A stretch of 64,000 nt of DNA. Source: JACVRW01 sp963814095 (GTDB taxonomy: Bacteria; Actinomycetota; Thermoleophilia; Solirubrobacterales; Thermoleophilaceae). The translations under genes and the position numbers were made by a program. Under the pieces are notes generated by a model. That model had not been told where the DNA came from, did not search any database, and worked only from the letters and a program-made list of their open reading frames with translations. How positions within the stretch are numbered: position 1 is the first letter of the stretch; each line of letters begins with the position of its first letter. The stretch is from positions 124,001-188,000 of the forward strand of contig CAWFBT010000027.1 of the NCBI GenBank assembly GCA_963814095.1, read 5' to 3'. Positions 52,675 to 60,920 of this stretch are shown piece by piece.

Positions 52675-54462
52675 ATGAAAAGTAGACATTGGAGAGGTGT
52701 CATGCGGGCATCGGCAGCGAGCGTCATGGCTTGCCTTGCCGTGCTCTGCGCGCCGGCCGTGAGCATCGCCGCCGATCCCAGCGGCTCCACCGGGGGAGGA
52801 GCAGACCACGCGAGCTCAGTGCTCGCCCCTGGAGCTGGCTATGGACAGCCGCAGGGCGAGCCGCGCGTGCGGGCGCTGCAGCGCAGTCTGCAGGCCAGCG
52901 GCCAGCGGCCGGGACCTGTTGACGGCCTCTACGGCCCGCAGACGGAGGCGGCGGTCGAGCGCCTCCAGCGCGACAGAGGGCTCGCGGTCGACGGAATCGT
53001 CGGGCCGCGGACGCGTCGCGTGCTGAACGCCATGGTGCCGACGCTCGCTCCGGGCGCCGGCTACCGACAACCCGGAGGGTCGCCGCAGGTGCGTGTCATC
53101 CAGCGCCGGCTCCGTGCTCTCGGCCAGCGGCCGGGACCGGTTGACGGCCGATATGGCCCCCAAACGCAGGCTGCCATGGAGCGCTTCCAGCGCACGGCCG
53201 GACAACCTGTCAGCGGCGTGTTGTCGCCCGCGACGATGACGGCCCTCGCGCGCGCCGACAGCAACCAACCGGCCCGTCCTGCAAGCGACACGAATAGCGG
53301 CAAGGAGCCCCGTCAGCCAGGCCGGCGCCCGGCGATCCGGGCCGAGTCTTCGGGCGCGGGTGACCGGCGCCACAGGGCTGACGGCAGCAGGCCGGCGGGA
53401 GGATCGGACCAGAGCAGGGTCCCAACCGCGAAGGCTCCCGACGATCGCAGCAAGGGGACGGACGGGGGAGAGTCGACGTCTCCCGTGCCGTTGGCGGTGC
53501 TGGCGCTCGCCCTGGCGGCGATCGGCGCCCTGCTTGTGGGCCGGCTCAAGGGAAGGCCTCGCACGCCGCAGGCAAGCGGCGTGTTGGGCGGCACAGTGAG
53601 GCCCGGGGCCATGCCGAACGGCGACGGGAAGGCGGCGAAGCCGAGCGCTACGTCAGCGGCGCCGTCGAGCACAGGGCCGCGCCGGCGGCGGCACGGGCCC
53701 GCTGCGATCGGCTACGTGAGCGTCCGTGAGCGCGAAGTGGTGGATCGGCAGGAGCTCCGAGACCAGATCGCCGCGATCAATACCGCCTGCCATCAGCGTG
53801 GCCTGGTTCTGAAGGACGTCATTCGGGACCTCGAGCACGTCAGCGACAGAGGGCCGGAGCGTCCTGGAATGCAGTACGCCCTCCGGCGACTCGCGGCGGG
53901 CGAGGCCTCGTGTCTGGTCGTCGCGGAACTGGGGCGGTTGAGCCGCTCGGCCCCGGAGATCGGCTACATCGTCGGGTGGCTTCGACGGCGGAAGTGTCGG
54001 GTCGTGGCGGTCGACAACCGGCTGGATACGGACACGAAGAGCGGCGGTGAGGCGGCCGACAAGCTGGTGTCGCTCTCTGCCCCCAACGGGCAACGGCGTG
54101 CGTCGGCGCGACCCGGCCACCCTGGCCCCACGCCCGAGCAACGACCGACTGAGAGGGCGAGTGGCAGCAGCCGTCCGGCGAGAGATGAGGTCCTGGCGTT
54201 GAAGGCGCGCATACAAGCAATGCGCGCGAGCGGGATGACCCTCCAGGCGATAGCCGATCGGCTGAACGCGGAGAATGTGCCAACGCTTCGTGGGGGGGAG
54301 AAGTGGCGACCCTCAGGGGTGCAGGCGGCGACCGGCTACCGCCGGCCACCCGGCGCAACCGCGTCGGGTAACGGCGGCGAGCGGAACGGCAACGGCTCGT
54401 CCGGCAGACGCGCCAGATCTCGGCGACCTGCCTCCAGTAGTAAGGGAGGAGGGACCCGATGA
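52675..54462 (+). CDS. Peptidoglycan-binding, transmembrane, serine-recombinase-like fusion protein
   Basis: A 595-residue protein with an unusual order: signal peptide (about 1-33), two PG_binding_1 domains (about 62-119 and 136-192, each with VDGLYGPQT/VDGRYGPQT), a polar linker, one membrane helix (271-289), then a cytoplasmic resolvase-like domain (344-465) and a recombinase-type HTH (504-556, MTLQAIADRLNAENVPTLRG). The resolvase motif Y-x-R-x-S reads YVSVR at 347-351, so the catalytic Ser position holds Arg351, while GRLSR (420-424) keeps the two active-site arginines. DNA binding without recombination is inferred. ATG at 52675 has AGGAG upstream. Confidence 0.85.
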   Translation: MKSRHWRGVMRASAASVMACLAVLCAPAVSIAADPSGSTGGGADHASSVLAPGAGYGQPQGEPRVRALQRSLQASGQRPGPVDGLYGPQTEAAVERLQRDRGLAVDGIVGPRTRRVLNAMVPTLAPGAGYRQPGGSPQVRVIQRRLRALGQRPGPVDGRYGPQTQAAMERFQRTAGQPVSGVLSPATMTALARADSNQPARPASDTNSGKEPRQPGRRPAIRAESSGAGDRRHRADGSRPAGGSDQSRVPTAKAPDDRSKGTDGGESTSPVPLAVLALALAAIGALLVGRLKGRPRTPQASGVLGGTVRPGAMPNGDGKAAKPSATSAAPSSTGPRRRRHGPAAIGYVSVREREVVDRQELRDQIAAINTACHQRGLVLKDVIRDLEHVSDRGPERPGMQYALRRLAAGEASCLVVAELGRLSRSAPEIGYIVGWLRRRKCRVVAVDNRLDTDTKSGGEAADKLVSLSAPNGQRRASARPGHPGPTPEQRPTERASGSSRPARDEVLALKARIQAMRASGMTLQAIADRLNAENVPTLRGGEKWRPSGVQAATGYRRPPGATASGNGGERNGNGSSGRRARSRRPASSSKGGGTR

Positions 54463-54596
54463 CCGGGAGAGCAGTCGCTGCGCGGAGGCGCTGCCTCGCG
54501 CCGAGCGCCAGGCTCACCGACACGGCGCGTGCGGCGCTCCGGCCGTTGCCACCCAAGCCGCAACTCCTGCCGGAGCGGTCGGGAGGTGCGGGATGA
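54459..54596 (+). CDS. 45-residue Arg/Pro-rich small protein, doubly coupled
   Basis: ATG at 54459 overlaps the upstream stop (ATGA) and its TGA overlaps the ATPase ATG (ATGA). A strong GGGAGGAGGG Shine-Dalgarno lies just upstream. The peptide starts MTGRAVAARRRC, has LTDTARAALRPLPPKPQLLP in the middle and ends SGGAG. It matches no family I know. The exact double coupling argues for translation, either of a functional peptide or as a coupling device for the ATPase. Confidence 0.5.
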   Translation: MTGRAVAARRRCLAPSARLTDTARAALRPLPPKPQLLPERSGGAG

Positions 54597-55126
54597 AGCG
54601 GGAGACATGGCTGCCGGCCACGCCCGCCAGTGCCCGGGCCGCGCGTTCCATCGTGCGCGAGGCGGCCGCCGAGGCCGGTCTCGAGGGCGACCTTGTGTGG
54701 GATCTAGTGCTCGCCTCGACCGAGGCGTTCATCAACGCGGTTCAGCACGGCAAGCCCTGGCCGAACGACTGCGTTCTGTTAGCAACCGAGCCGTGCCCGC
54801 GTGGTCTGCGAGTGGAAGTCTGCGACCTCGGGAGCTTCGACAGCGCACTCGAGCCGGCCCCACTTGAGGCGACATCTGGCCGCGGCATGCAGATCATCGC
54901 GGCGCTCGTCGACCGCTTCGAGGTAAGGAACGGAGACGGGTGCACGCTCGTGGGGTTCGAGAAACACAGAGTCCTGGCTTCGCCGGCTGGCGACCGTGAG
55001 CGCAAGCAGGAGACACGTGTGAGCCGCGTGAACGGTGCCACCGCAGCGCACCCTGCCATCCATGAGCACGCGCTCCGAGTCCGACCGGCTGCCGGGATCG
55101 CGGCCGACGCGGGGGGTGGTGCATAG
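54593..55126 (+). CDS. RsbW-type HATPase (anti-sigma factor kinase-like)
   Basis: A 177-residue protein with a GHKL ATPase fold. The N-box ASTEAFINAVQHG has Glu44 and Asn48; the G1 region VCDLGSFDS and the lid SGRGMQIIAALVDRFEV follow. Such proteins bind sigma factors and phosphorylate STAS partners, though many actinobacterial members control other targets. The last 50 residues (about 128-177) are an unusual polar extension. ATG at 54593 has GGGAGG upstream, and it is coupled to the small protein. A TTA leucine codon occurs at codon 63. Confidence 0.88.
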   Translation: MKRETWLPATPASARAARSIVREAAAEAGLEGDLVWDLVLASTEAFINAVQHGKPWPNDCVLLATEPCPRGLRVEVCDLGSFDSALEPAPLEATSGRGMQIIAALVDRFEVRNGDGCTLVGFEKHRVLASPAGDRERKQETRVSRVNGATAAHPAIHEHALRVRPAAGIAADAGGGA

Positions 55127-55161
55127 GCCGGAAGCTGGTCGGGAGTGGCGCAACGGCGCGC

Positions 55162-56880
55162 TCAGCCAAAGGTGAAGGCGTAGGCGCTCACGCCGGCGGG
55201 CACACGCAGCTCGAGCTCGTGCTCGCCCAGCTGCGGCAGTGACACGAGCCGGTAGAGACGCTGCCGGTCGACCGTGACGGCACCCGCGCTCACGTCCGGC
55301 CCGTCGGCCGTGGGCGAAACCGGCTTGCCATCGACCAGCACGTGCACCCGCCGCGGAACGCCGTCGCGAGAGGACATCACGAGATAGACCTCGCGGGCCA
55401 CCGGGCGAGCGTGGATCTCGGCGTCACTCACCGCCGTGGCGCTCTCGCCGTCGACGTCCCAGGTGCCTGATAGCGCGAACTCGCTGCGCTCGAGCTCCCC
55501 GGGCTCCGGGTAGCGGCGCCTACCCTTCTCCGGCGGCTTGCCCGCGAAGCCCTGAGCGCGCAGGGTGCCGAGGTACGTCTCGGGCGTCTGCACCCCCCGC
55601 GCGGCGGTGGCGGGCCGCACATGCGACGCGGTCGGCAGGCGTCGCTCACCCCCCTCGGCGAGCAGCGTCCGGATCGCCCGCTCGGTTTCGTCGTAGGCGC
55701 CCTCACCGAAGTGCGCGTAGCGCACACGACCACGCGCATCGATCAGGTACTTCGCGGGCCAGTACTGGTTGCCCCACGCGTTCCAGGTGGCGTATTCGTT
55801 GTCCTGAGCGACCGGATAGCGCAGGTCGTTGTCGTGCACCGCGCGCTCGACGTTGTCGCGCTGACGCTCGAACGCGAACTCGGGTGTGTGCACGCCGACG
55901 ATCACGAGGCCGTCGCGCGCATAGCGCTCGTGCCAGGCCCGCAATGCGGGGAACGTCCGCAGGCAGTTGATGCAGGTGTAGGTCCAGAAGTCGACCAGCA
56001 CGACGCGCCCGCGCAGCTCGCGCAGCGACAGCGGACGGTCGCCGCGCGTGTTGAGCCAGGAGTCGTCGCCGGCGAAGTCGGGGGCGCGGCCGAGCACCGG
56101 CAGCTCACCGCCCGCGGCCTCGTCGAAGCGCGACGGGCCACGCAGGTCCGCAAGGCGGCCCGAGACGGCGTCGCTGCGCTCGAGCGCGCTGGTCGGATTG
56201 GAGAAGACGGTCGGCAGCTCGTTGGCGAGCACGGTCTGGAAGCGCACGTCGAGCTCGGCCGCCATTGCCACGGCGGTGCCGAGGAGCAGCACGCCGAGCG
56301 CACGCTGGACCGCCGGTCCGTGGCCAGCTCGCCGAATCCGGGTTACGAGCGCGCGGCCGCCGAAGGCGATGAGCAGCAGGACTACGGCCGAGCCCGCGCC
56401 GTACGCGAGCGCGACCACCACGAGCTCCCCCGAGGCGCCCTGGGTCGCCGACAACGAGATCACAGCGGCGAGGATCGGACCGGCGCAGGGGGCGTAGAGG
56501 AACCCGAGCGCCCCGCCGACGATCAGACCCGACCAGAAGCCGCTGCCCCTGTCGCGCGGGCCGAGCCGCTGCAGCGGCGCGAACGCCCGCTCGACCAGCG
56601 CGCCGAGGGGCGGCCACAGCAGCGCGATGCCGAACAGCGCGAGGACGATGATGGCCAGCGTGCGGGTGAAGTCGTCCGCGAGGCCGACCCCGTCGATCAC
56701 CGACGCGAGCGCGACGATCGTGAGCGTGTGCGTCACGACGAGCCCGAGGATCACGCCGAGCGGCCGCCGGCGCCCGCCCGCGGCGCTGGCTGACAGGAGC
56801 GCGGGCAACACCGGCAGGATGCACGGCGTGAGCGCCGTGCCGGCTCCTGCCAACACGGCGAAGATCACGAGCAGCGCCAT
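55162..56880 (-). CDS. dipZ: DipZ-like thiol-disulfide protein: CcdA domain plus TlpA-like thioredoxin domain
   Basis: Carries reducing equivalents across the membrane and supplies them outside, for example to cytochrome c maturation; about 572 residues. The CcdA half (about 1-215, six helices) has the cysteines in ALTPCILPVLP and LYAPCAGPIL. An extracytoplasmic thioredoxin domain has TYTCINCLRTFPAL in place of WCxxC. The C-terminal beta domain (about 420-572) is typical of DipZ. ATG at 56880 is chosen (GGGG 5 bases upstream); GTG at 56886 is an alternative. It converges with the accessory operon. Confidence 0.92.
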   Translation of the reverse strand: MALLVIFAVLAGAGTALTPCILPVLPALLSASAAGGRRRPLGVILGLVVTHTLTIVALASVIDGVGLADDFTRTLAIIVLALFGIALLWPPLGALVERAFAPLQRLGPRDRGSGFWSGLIVGGALGFLYAPCAGPILAAVISLSATQGASGELVVVALAYGAGSAVVLLLIAFGGRALVTRIRRAGHGPAVQRALGVLLLGTAVAMAAELDVRFQTVLANELPTVFSNPTSALERSDAVSGRLADLRGPSRFDEAAGGELPVLGRAPDFAGDDSWLNTRGDRPLSLRELRGRVVLVDFWTYTCINCLRTFPALRAWHERYARDGLVIVGVHTPEFAFERQRDNVERAVHDNDLRYPVAQDNEYATWNAWGNQYWPAKYLIDARGRVRYAHFGEGAYDETERAIRTLLAEGGERRLPTASHVRPATAARGVQTPETYLGTLRAQGFAGKPPEKGRRRYPEPGELERSEFALSGTWDVDGESATAVSDAEIHARPVAREVYLVMSSRDGVPRRVHVLVDGKPVSPTADGPDVSAGAVTVDRQRLYRLVSLPQLGEHELELRVPAGVSAYAFTFG

Positions 56881-56924
56881 CTGCACCCCACTATGGCTAT
56901 CGCGCCTCTGCGATCATCAGCGCC

Positions 56925-57740
56925 ATGTCCCAGCCTTCTACGACGACCGCCGAGCTGGCCTGCGTCGACGGTCGCATCACGCCCGCCGACGAGGCGACGA
57001 TCCCGGCCACCGACGAGGGCCTGCTGCGCGGCGACGGCGCCTTCGAGGTGATCCGCATCTACGACGGGCGGCCGTACGCGCTCAGCGACCACCTCGACCG
57101 GCTCGAGCGCTCGGCGGCGAACCTGCGCCTTCCTGAGGTGTTCCGCTCAGATCTCGAGGTGGAGATCCCCGAGCTGCTCGACGAGCGCGGCGGCGGCGAG
57201 TTCGATGGCTGCCTGCGCCTCGTGCTGACGCGTGGCGGGCACCGGCTGCTGTTGACGGAGCCGCTGCCCCCGACGCCCGAGCGCATCCGCCTGGGAGTGG
57301 TGGAGTACGCCCCGACGCGCGTGCTGGACGGCGTCAAGTCGCTCTCCTACGGGGCCAACATGCTTTGCGGGCGGCTCGCCCGCGAGCGCGGGTTCGACGA
57401 GGCGCTGCTCGTGACTCCGCACGGGCGCGTGCTGGAGGCGCCGACGTCGTCGCTCTTCTGGGCGGACTCCTCGGGCACGCTCCTCACGCCGCCGCTGTCG
57501 GAGCACATCCTGGCCTCGATCACGCGGGCGCGTGTGCTCGATCTCGTCACCGTGGAGGAGCGTCCCTGCACCATGGACGACCTCCGCTCGGCCAGCGAGG
57601 CCTTCCTCGCCTCTACGACGCGCGAGGTGCAGTCGATCGCGGCCGTCGAGGAGATCGAGCTGGCGGAGGGCCCGCGCACGCGCGAGGCACAGGAGGCGTT
57701 CCGGGCGCGCGTTGAGGACGACCTCGCAGCCGGGGTCTAG
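56925..57740 (+). CDS. Class IV PLP aminotransferase / aminodeoxychorismate lyase family
   Basis: A fold-type IV PLP enzyme of 271 residues. IPATDEGLLRGDGAFEVIRIYDGRPY and the PLP lysine in VKSLSYGANMLCGR are diagnostic, with EAPTSSLFW following. Members include branched-chain aminotransferase, D-amino-acid aminotransferase and aminodeoxychorismate lyase; the length and lack of other pab genes leave the substrate open. ATG at 56925 diverges from dipZ across 44 bases. Confidence 0.9.
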   Translation: MSQPSTTTAELACVDGRITPADEATIPATDEGLLRGDGAFEVIRIYDGRPYALSDHLDRLERSAANLRLPEVFRSDLEVEIPELLDERGGGEFDGCLRLVLTRGGHRLLLTEPLPPTPERIRLGVVEYAPTRVLDGVKSLSYGANMLCGRLARERGFDEALLVTPHGRVLEAPTSSLFWADSSGTLLTPPLSEHILASITRARVLDLVTVEERPCTMDDLRSASEAFLASTTREVQSIAAVEEIELAEGPRTREAQEAFRARVEDDLAAGV

Positions 57741-57747
57741 CGCGCGC

Positions 57748-57879
57748 CTAGGAGCGCTCGCGCGGGCGCGCCTCGATCCGGTGCGACAGGTACCAGGCGA
57801 CGTGCTTGACGACGTCCGCCGCCAGGCTCAGCACCCCTGCCGCGCCCCCCACGACCTTTCCGGCCAACACGCAGGACAT
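57748..57879 (-). CDS. Possible 43-residue small membrane-associated protein
   Basis: A short reading frame opposite the wecB leader: MSCVLAGKVVGGAAGVLSLA, then a helix with WYLSHRIEARPR and a basic end. Third codon positions are almost all G or C, as in true genes of this window, and the product has a plausible short hydrophobic helix. It lies between convergent and divergent neighbours with its own promoter space. No strong Shine-Dalgarno is visible, so this is tentative. Confidence 0.4.
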   Translation of the reverse strand: MSCVLAGKVVGGAAGVLSLAADVVKHVAWYLSHRIEARPRERS

Positions 57880-57907
57880 CATAGGACCGATCGCCGAACC
57901 ATTCCAC

Positions 57908-58975
57908 GTGCGAATCGTCACGATCATCGGTAATCGCCCGCAGTTCGTGAAGGCGGCCGCCGTTTCGCGTCGCCTGCGCGAGACGTTCGACGAGCTGATC
58001 GTGCACACGGGCCAGCACTACGACGACGAGCTCTCGCAGGTCTTCTTCGAGGAGCTCGACGTCCCGCGCCCGGCGCGTGAGCTGAACGCGGGGACCGGCT
58101 CGAACACCGCCCAGACGGCGCGCATCCTGGCCGCGCTCGAGCCCGTGCTCACGGAGATGGCGCCGCAGCTCGCGCTCGTCTACGGCGACACCAACTCGAC
58201 GCTCGCAGGCGCGCTCGCAGCCGCGCAGGCGGGCATCCCGGTCGGCCACGTCGAGGCGGGCATGCGCTCGTTCGACCGGACCATGCCCGAGGAGCTGAAC
58301 CGGGTGCTCACCGACCACGCGAGCGACCTGCTGCTCTGCTCGACCCCCACCGCCATCGCGAACCTGGGGCGCGAGGGCGCTGCAGGCGAGGCGCACCTCG
58401 TCGGCGACGTGATGGCGGACGTGTCGCTCGCATTCCGAGAGGTGGCGGCGGAGCGCTCGCGCATCATCGAGGAGCTCGCCCTCGAGCCGGGCGGATATCT
58501 GGTGGTCACCGCGCACCGGGCCGGCAACGTCGACGACCGCGAGCGTCTGGAGGCGCTGGTGAGCGTGCTGGAGCGACTGCCGCAGCCGGTCGTGTTCCCC
58601 GTCCACCCGCGCACGCGCGCGCGGCTCGACGCCGCCGGCCTCACGGATCGCCTGGCGGGGGTCACGCTGGTGCCGCCGCTCGGCTACCTCGACTTCCTCG
58701 AGCTCGCCCGGCACGCCCGCGCCGTGCTCACCGACTCCGGCGGGGTGCAGAAGGAGGCCTATCTGCTCGGCGTGCCGTGCGTGACCCTCCGCGACCGCAC
58801 CGAGTGGGTCGAGACGGTCGAGGCGGGCTGGAACACGCTCGTCGACCTCGACCCGGACGCCGCGCTCGCCGCGCTGGAGCGGCGGCCACCCGCCGAGCGT
58901 CCCGAGCTCTACGGCGGCGGCCACGCCGCAGCCCGGGTTGCCGAGGTCCTGGCCGCCTACACTGCGCGCCTATGA
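57908..58975 (+). CDS. wecB: UDP-N-acetylglucosamine 2-epimerase (non-hydrolysing)
   Basis: Interconverts UDP-GlcNAc and UDP-ManNAc for surface polysaccharides; 355 residues. IVTIIGNRPQFVKAAAVSR, HTGQHYDDELS, VYGDTNSTLAGAL, GHVEAGMRSF, PEELNRVLTDH and TDSGGVQKEA are the family motifs. GTG at 57908, reading MRIVTIIG. It is coupled to wecC by ATGA. Confidence 0.95.
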   Translation: MRIVTIIGNRPQFVKAAAVSRRLRETFDELIVHTGQHYDDELSQVFFEELDVPRPARELNAGTGSNTAQTARILAALEPVLTEMAPQLALVYGDTNSTLAGALAAAQAGIPVGHVEAGMRSFDRTMPEELNRVLTDHASDLLLCSTPTAIANLGREGAAGEAHLVGDVMADVSLAFREVAAERSRIIEELALEPGGYLVVTAHRAGNVDDRERLEALVSVLERLPQPVVFPVHPRTRARLDAAGLTDRLAGVTLVPPLGYLDFLELARHARAVLTDSGGVQKEAYLLGVPCVTLRDRTEWVETVEAGWNTLVDLDPDAALAALERRPPAERPELYGGGHAAARVAEVLAAYTARL

Positions 58976-60207
58976 GGATCGGGGTTGTCGGGCTCGGCTA
59001 CGTTGGCCTCCCGCTGGCCGTGGCCTTCTCCGAGGCGGGACACGACGTGGTCGGAGTGGACACGGATACGCGCATCGTCGAGGCGCTCGGCGCGGGCCGC
59101 TCGCACATCGAAGACGTGTCGGACGAGGTCCTCGCGGGCGTCGCTGAGCGCCTGCGCGCGACCACGCGCTATGCCGACCTCGCGAAGGCCGACGCGGTGA
59201 TCGTCGCCGTTCCCACGCCGCTCACGCGCAACCGCGAGCCCGACCTGCAGCCGCTGATGGCGTGTGGGGGCGCGCTCGCCGAGGTCCTGCAAGCGGGTCA
59301 GCTGGTCGTTCTCGAGTCGACCACCTACCCGGGCACGCTGCGCGAGCGCTTCGTGCCGCTCCTCGAGGAGTCGGGCCTCGCTGCCGGCCGTGACTTCCAC
59401 GCTGCGTATTCCCCCGAGCGGATCGACCCCGGCCGCACCGACTACCAGCTCCGCAACACCCCCAAGGTGGTCGGCGGCCTGACACCCGAATGCCGCGAGC
59501 GCGCCGTCGAGATGTACCGGCTCGTCTGCGACGAGATCATCGAGGTCTCGACCCCGGAGTCCGCGGAGCTGACCAAGCTGCTCGAGAACATCTTTCGCTC
59601 GGTCAACATCGCACTCGTAAACGAGCTCGCCGTGCTCTGCGACCGCATGGGCATCGACGTCTGGGAGGTCGTCGACGCGGCCGCGACCAAGCCCTACGGG
59701 TTCATGTCCTTCAAGCCCGGCCCCGGCATGGGCGGGCACTGCCTGCCGGTCGACCCGTTCTACCTGTCCTGGCGGGCGCGCGAGTTCGACATGCAGACCG
59801 AGTTCGTCGAGCTCGCCGGCGAGGTCAACCAGGCGATGCCGTACTTCTGCGTCGAGCGCATCTCGCGGGCCTTGAACGACCACTCGAAGGCCGTCCGGGG
59901 GTCGCGTATCGCGATCTTCGGCGTCTCATACAAGCCGGGTGTGGGCGATCTGCGCGAGTCGCCGGCGCTGCGCATCATGCGGATCCTGCGCGAGCGCGGC
60001 GCGGAGCTCAGCTACCACGACGACTTCGTGCCCGAGCTCTCCGACCACGGGCTCCTCTCGGAGTGGCCCGAGGATCCCGACTGCTCGGTGATCGTGACCG
60101 CGCACCCCGGCCTCGACCTCGAGCGGATCGTGCGCGAGTCGCCGCTCGTCGTCGACTTCCGCGGCGTCACGCGCGGCATCGAGGCGGCGAACCTGGTCCG
60201 CTTGTGA
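58972..60207 (+). CDS. wecC: UDP-N-acetyl-D-mannosamine dehydrogenase
   Basis: Oxidises UDP-ManNAc to UDP-ManNAcA with two NAD; 411 residues. The N-terminal Rossmann motif is GVVGLGYVGLPLAVAF, and the catalytic cysteine lies in GMGGHCLPVDPFYL. STTYPGT, ERIDPG and FGVSYKPGVGDLRESPAL are conserved. With wecB it supplies ManNAcA for a teichuronic-acid-like or capsule polymer; assembly genes are outside the window. Confidence 0.95.
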   Translation: MRIGVVGLGYVGLPLAVAFSEAGHDVVGVDTDTRIVEALGAGRSHIEDVSDEVLAGVAERLRATTRYADLAKADAVIVAVPTPLTRNREPDLQPLMACGGALAEVLQAGQLVVLESTTYPGTLRERFVPLLEESGLAAGRDFHAAYSPERIDPGRTDYQLRNTPKVVGGLTPECRERAVEMYRLVCDEIIEVSTPESAELTKLLENIFRSVNIALVNELAVLCDRMGIDVWEVVDAAATKPYGFMSFKPGPGMGGHCLPVDPFYLSWRAREFDMQTEFVELAGEVNQAMPYFCVERISRALNDHSKAVRGSRIAIFGVSYKPGVGDLRESPALRIMRILRERGAELSYHDDFVPELSDHGLLSEWPEDPDCSVIVTAHPGLDLERIVRESPLVVDFRGVTRGIEAANLVRL

Positions 60208-60920
60208 GCGTCCGGCTGTCGCCCTCCGAGCGCGCCCCTGGGCTGCTGCTCGGTGAGGGCGTGGTCCTGCCCGACAGCGTCGAGCTGGGCGGCCACGTGA
60301 TCGTGCACGCCGGCACCGTCATCGGAGAGGGCGTCGTGCTCCAGGACGCCTGCGTGATAGGCAAGCCGACCGCGCTCGGGCCGCACACGAGCTCTGCCAG
60401 TGGGGCGGGCCTGGCGCCAGCCGTGCTCGGAGCCGGGGCGACCGTGGGCGCCGGTGCCGTCGTCCTGGTGGGCGCGGAGATCGGCGAGCGCGCGGTCGTG
60501 GCCGATCAGGCGCACGTCCGCGAGCGCACCACGATCGGCAGCGAGACCGTCGTCGGCCGGGCCGCCTCGGTTGAGAACGACGTGCGAGTCGGCGCCCGCG
60601 TGCGCATGCAGACCGGCGCCTACGTGACCGCCTGGTCGGTCGTGGAGGACGACGTGTTCATCGCACCGGGGGTGATGCTCACGAACGATCCAACCGCGGG
60701 CCGCAGGCCGGAGGGGGTCGAGCTGCGCGGGGCGACGCTCAGGCGCGGCTGTCGCGTCGGGGCGCGGGCGGTGCTGCTGCCGGGGATCGAGGTGGGCGCG
60801 GAGGCGTTCGTGGGGGCGGGCGCGGTTGTGACGCGCGACGTCGCGCCGGGAGCGGTCGTGGTCGGCGTTCCCGCGCGGCCGGTCCGCGAAGTGCCGGCGG
60901 AGGAGCATCTGCCCGCATGA
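60204..60920 (+). CDS. Left-handed beta-helix (hexapeptide) acyltransferase
   Basis: A 238-residue acyltransferase built of hexapeptide repeats (VLGAGATVGAGAVVLVGAEIG and similar). It resembles WbpD/WlbB-type N-acetyltransferases that act on UDP-sugar amines, with a short C-terminal helix. The substrate is unknown, but coupling to wecC by GTGA suggests a UDP-mannosamine-derived sugar. The first repeats around 85-100 are interrupted by a short hydrophilic insert. Confidence 0.88.
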   Translation: MSVRLSPSERAPGLLLGEGVVLPDSVELGGHVIVHAGTVIGEGVVLQDACVIGKPTALGPHTSSASGAGLAPAVLGAGATVGAGAVVLVGAEIGERAVVADQAHVRERTTIGSETVVGRAASVENDVRVGARVRMQTGAYVTAWSVVEDDVFIAPGVMLTNDPTAGRRPEGVELRGATLRRGCRVGARAVLLPGIEVGAEAFVGAGAVVTRDVAPGAVVVGVPARPVREVPAEEHLPA

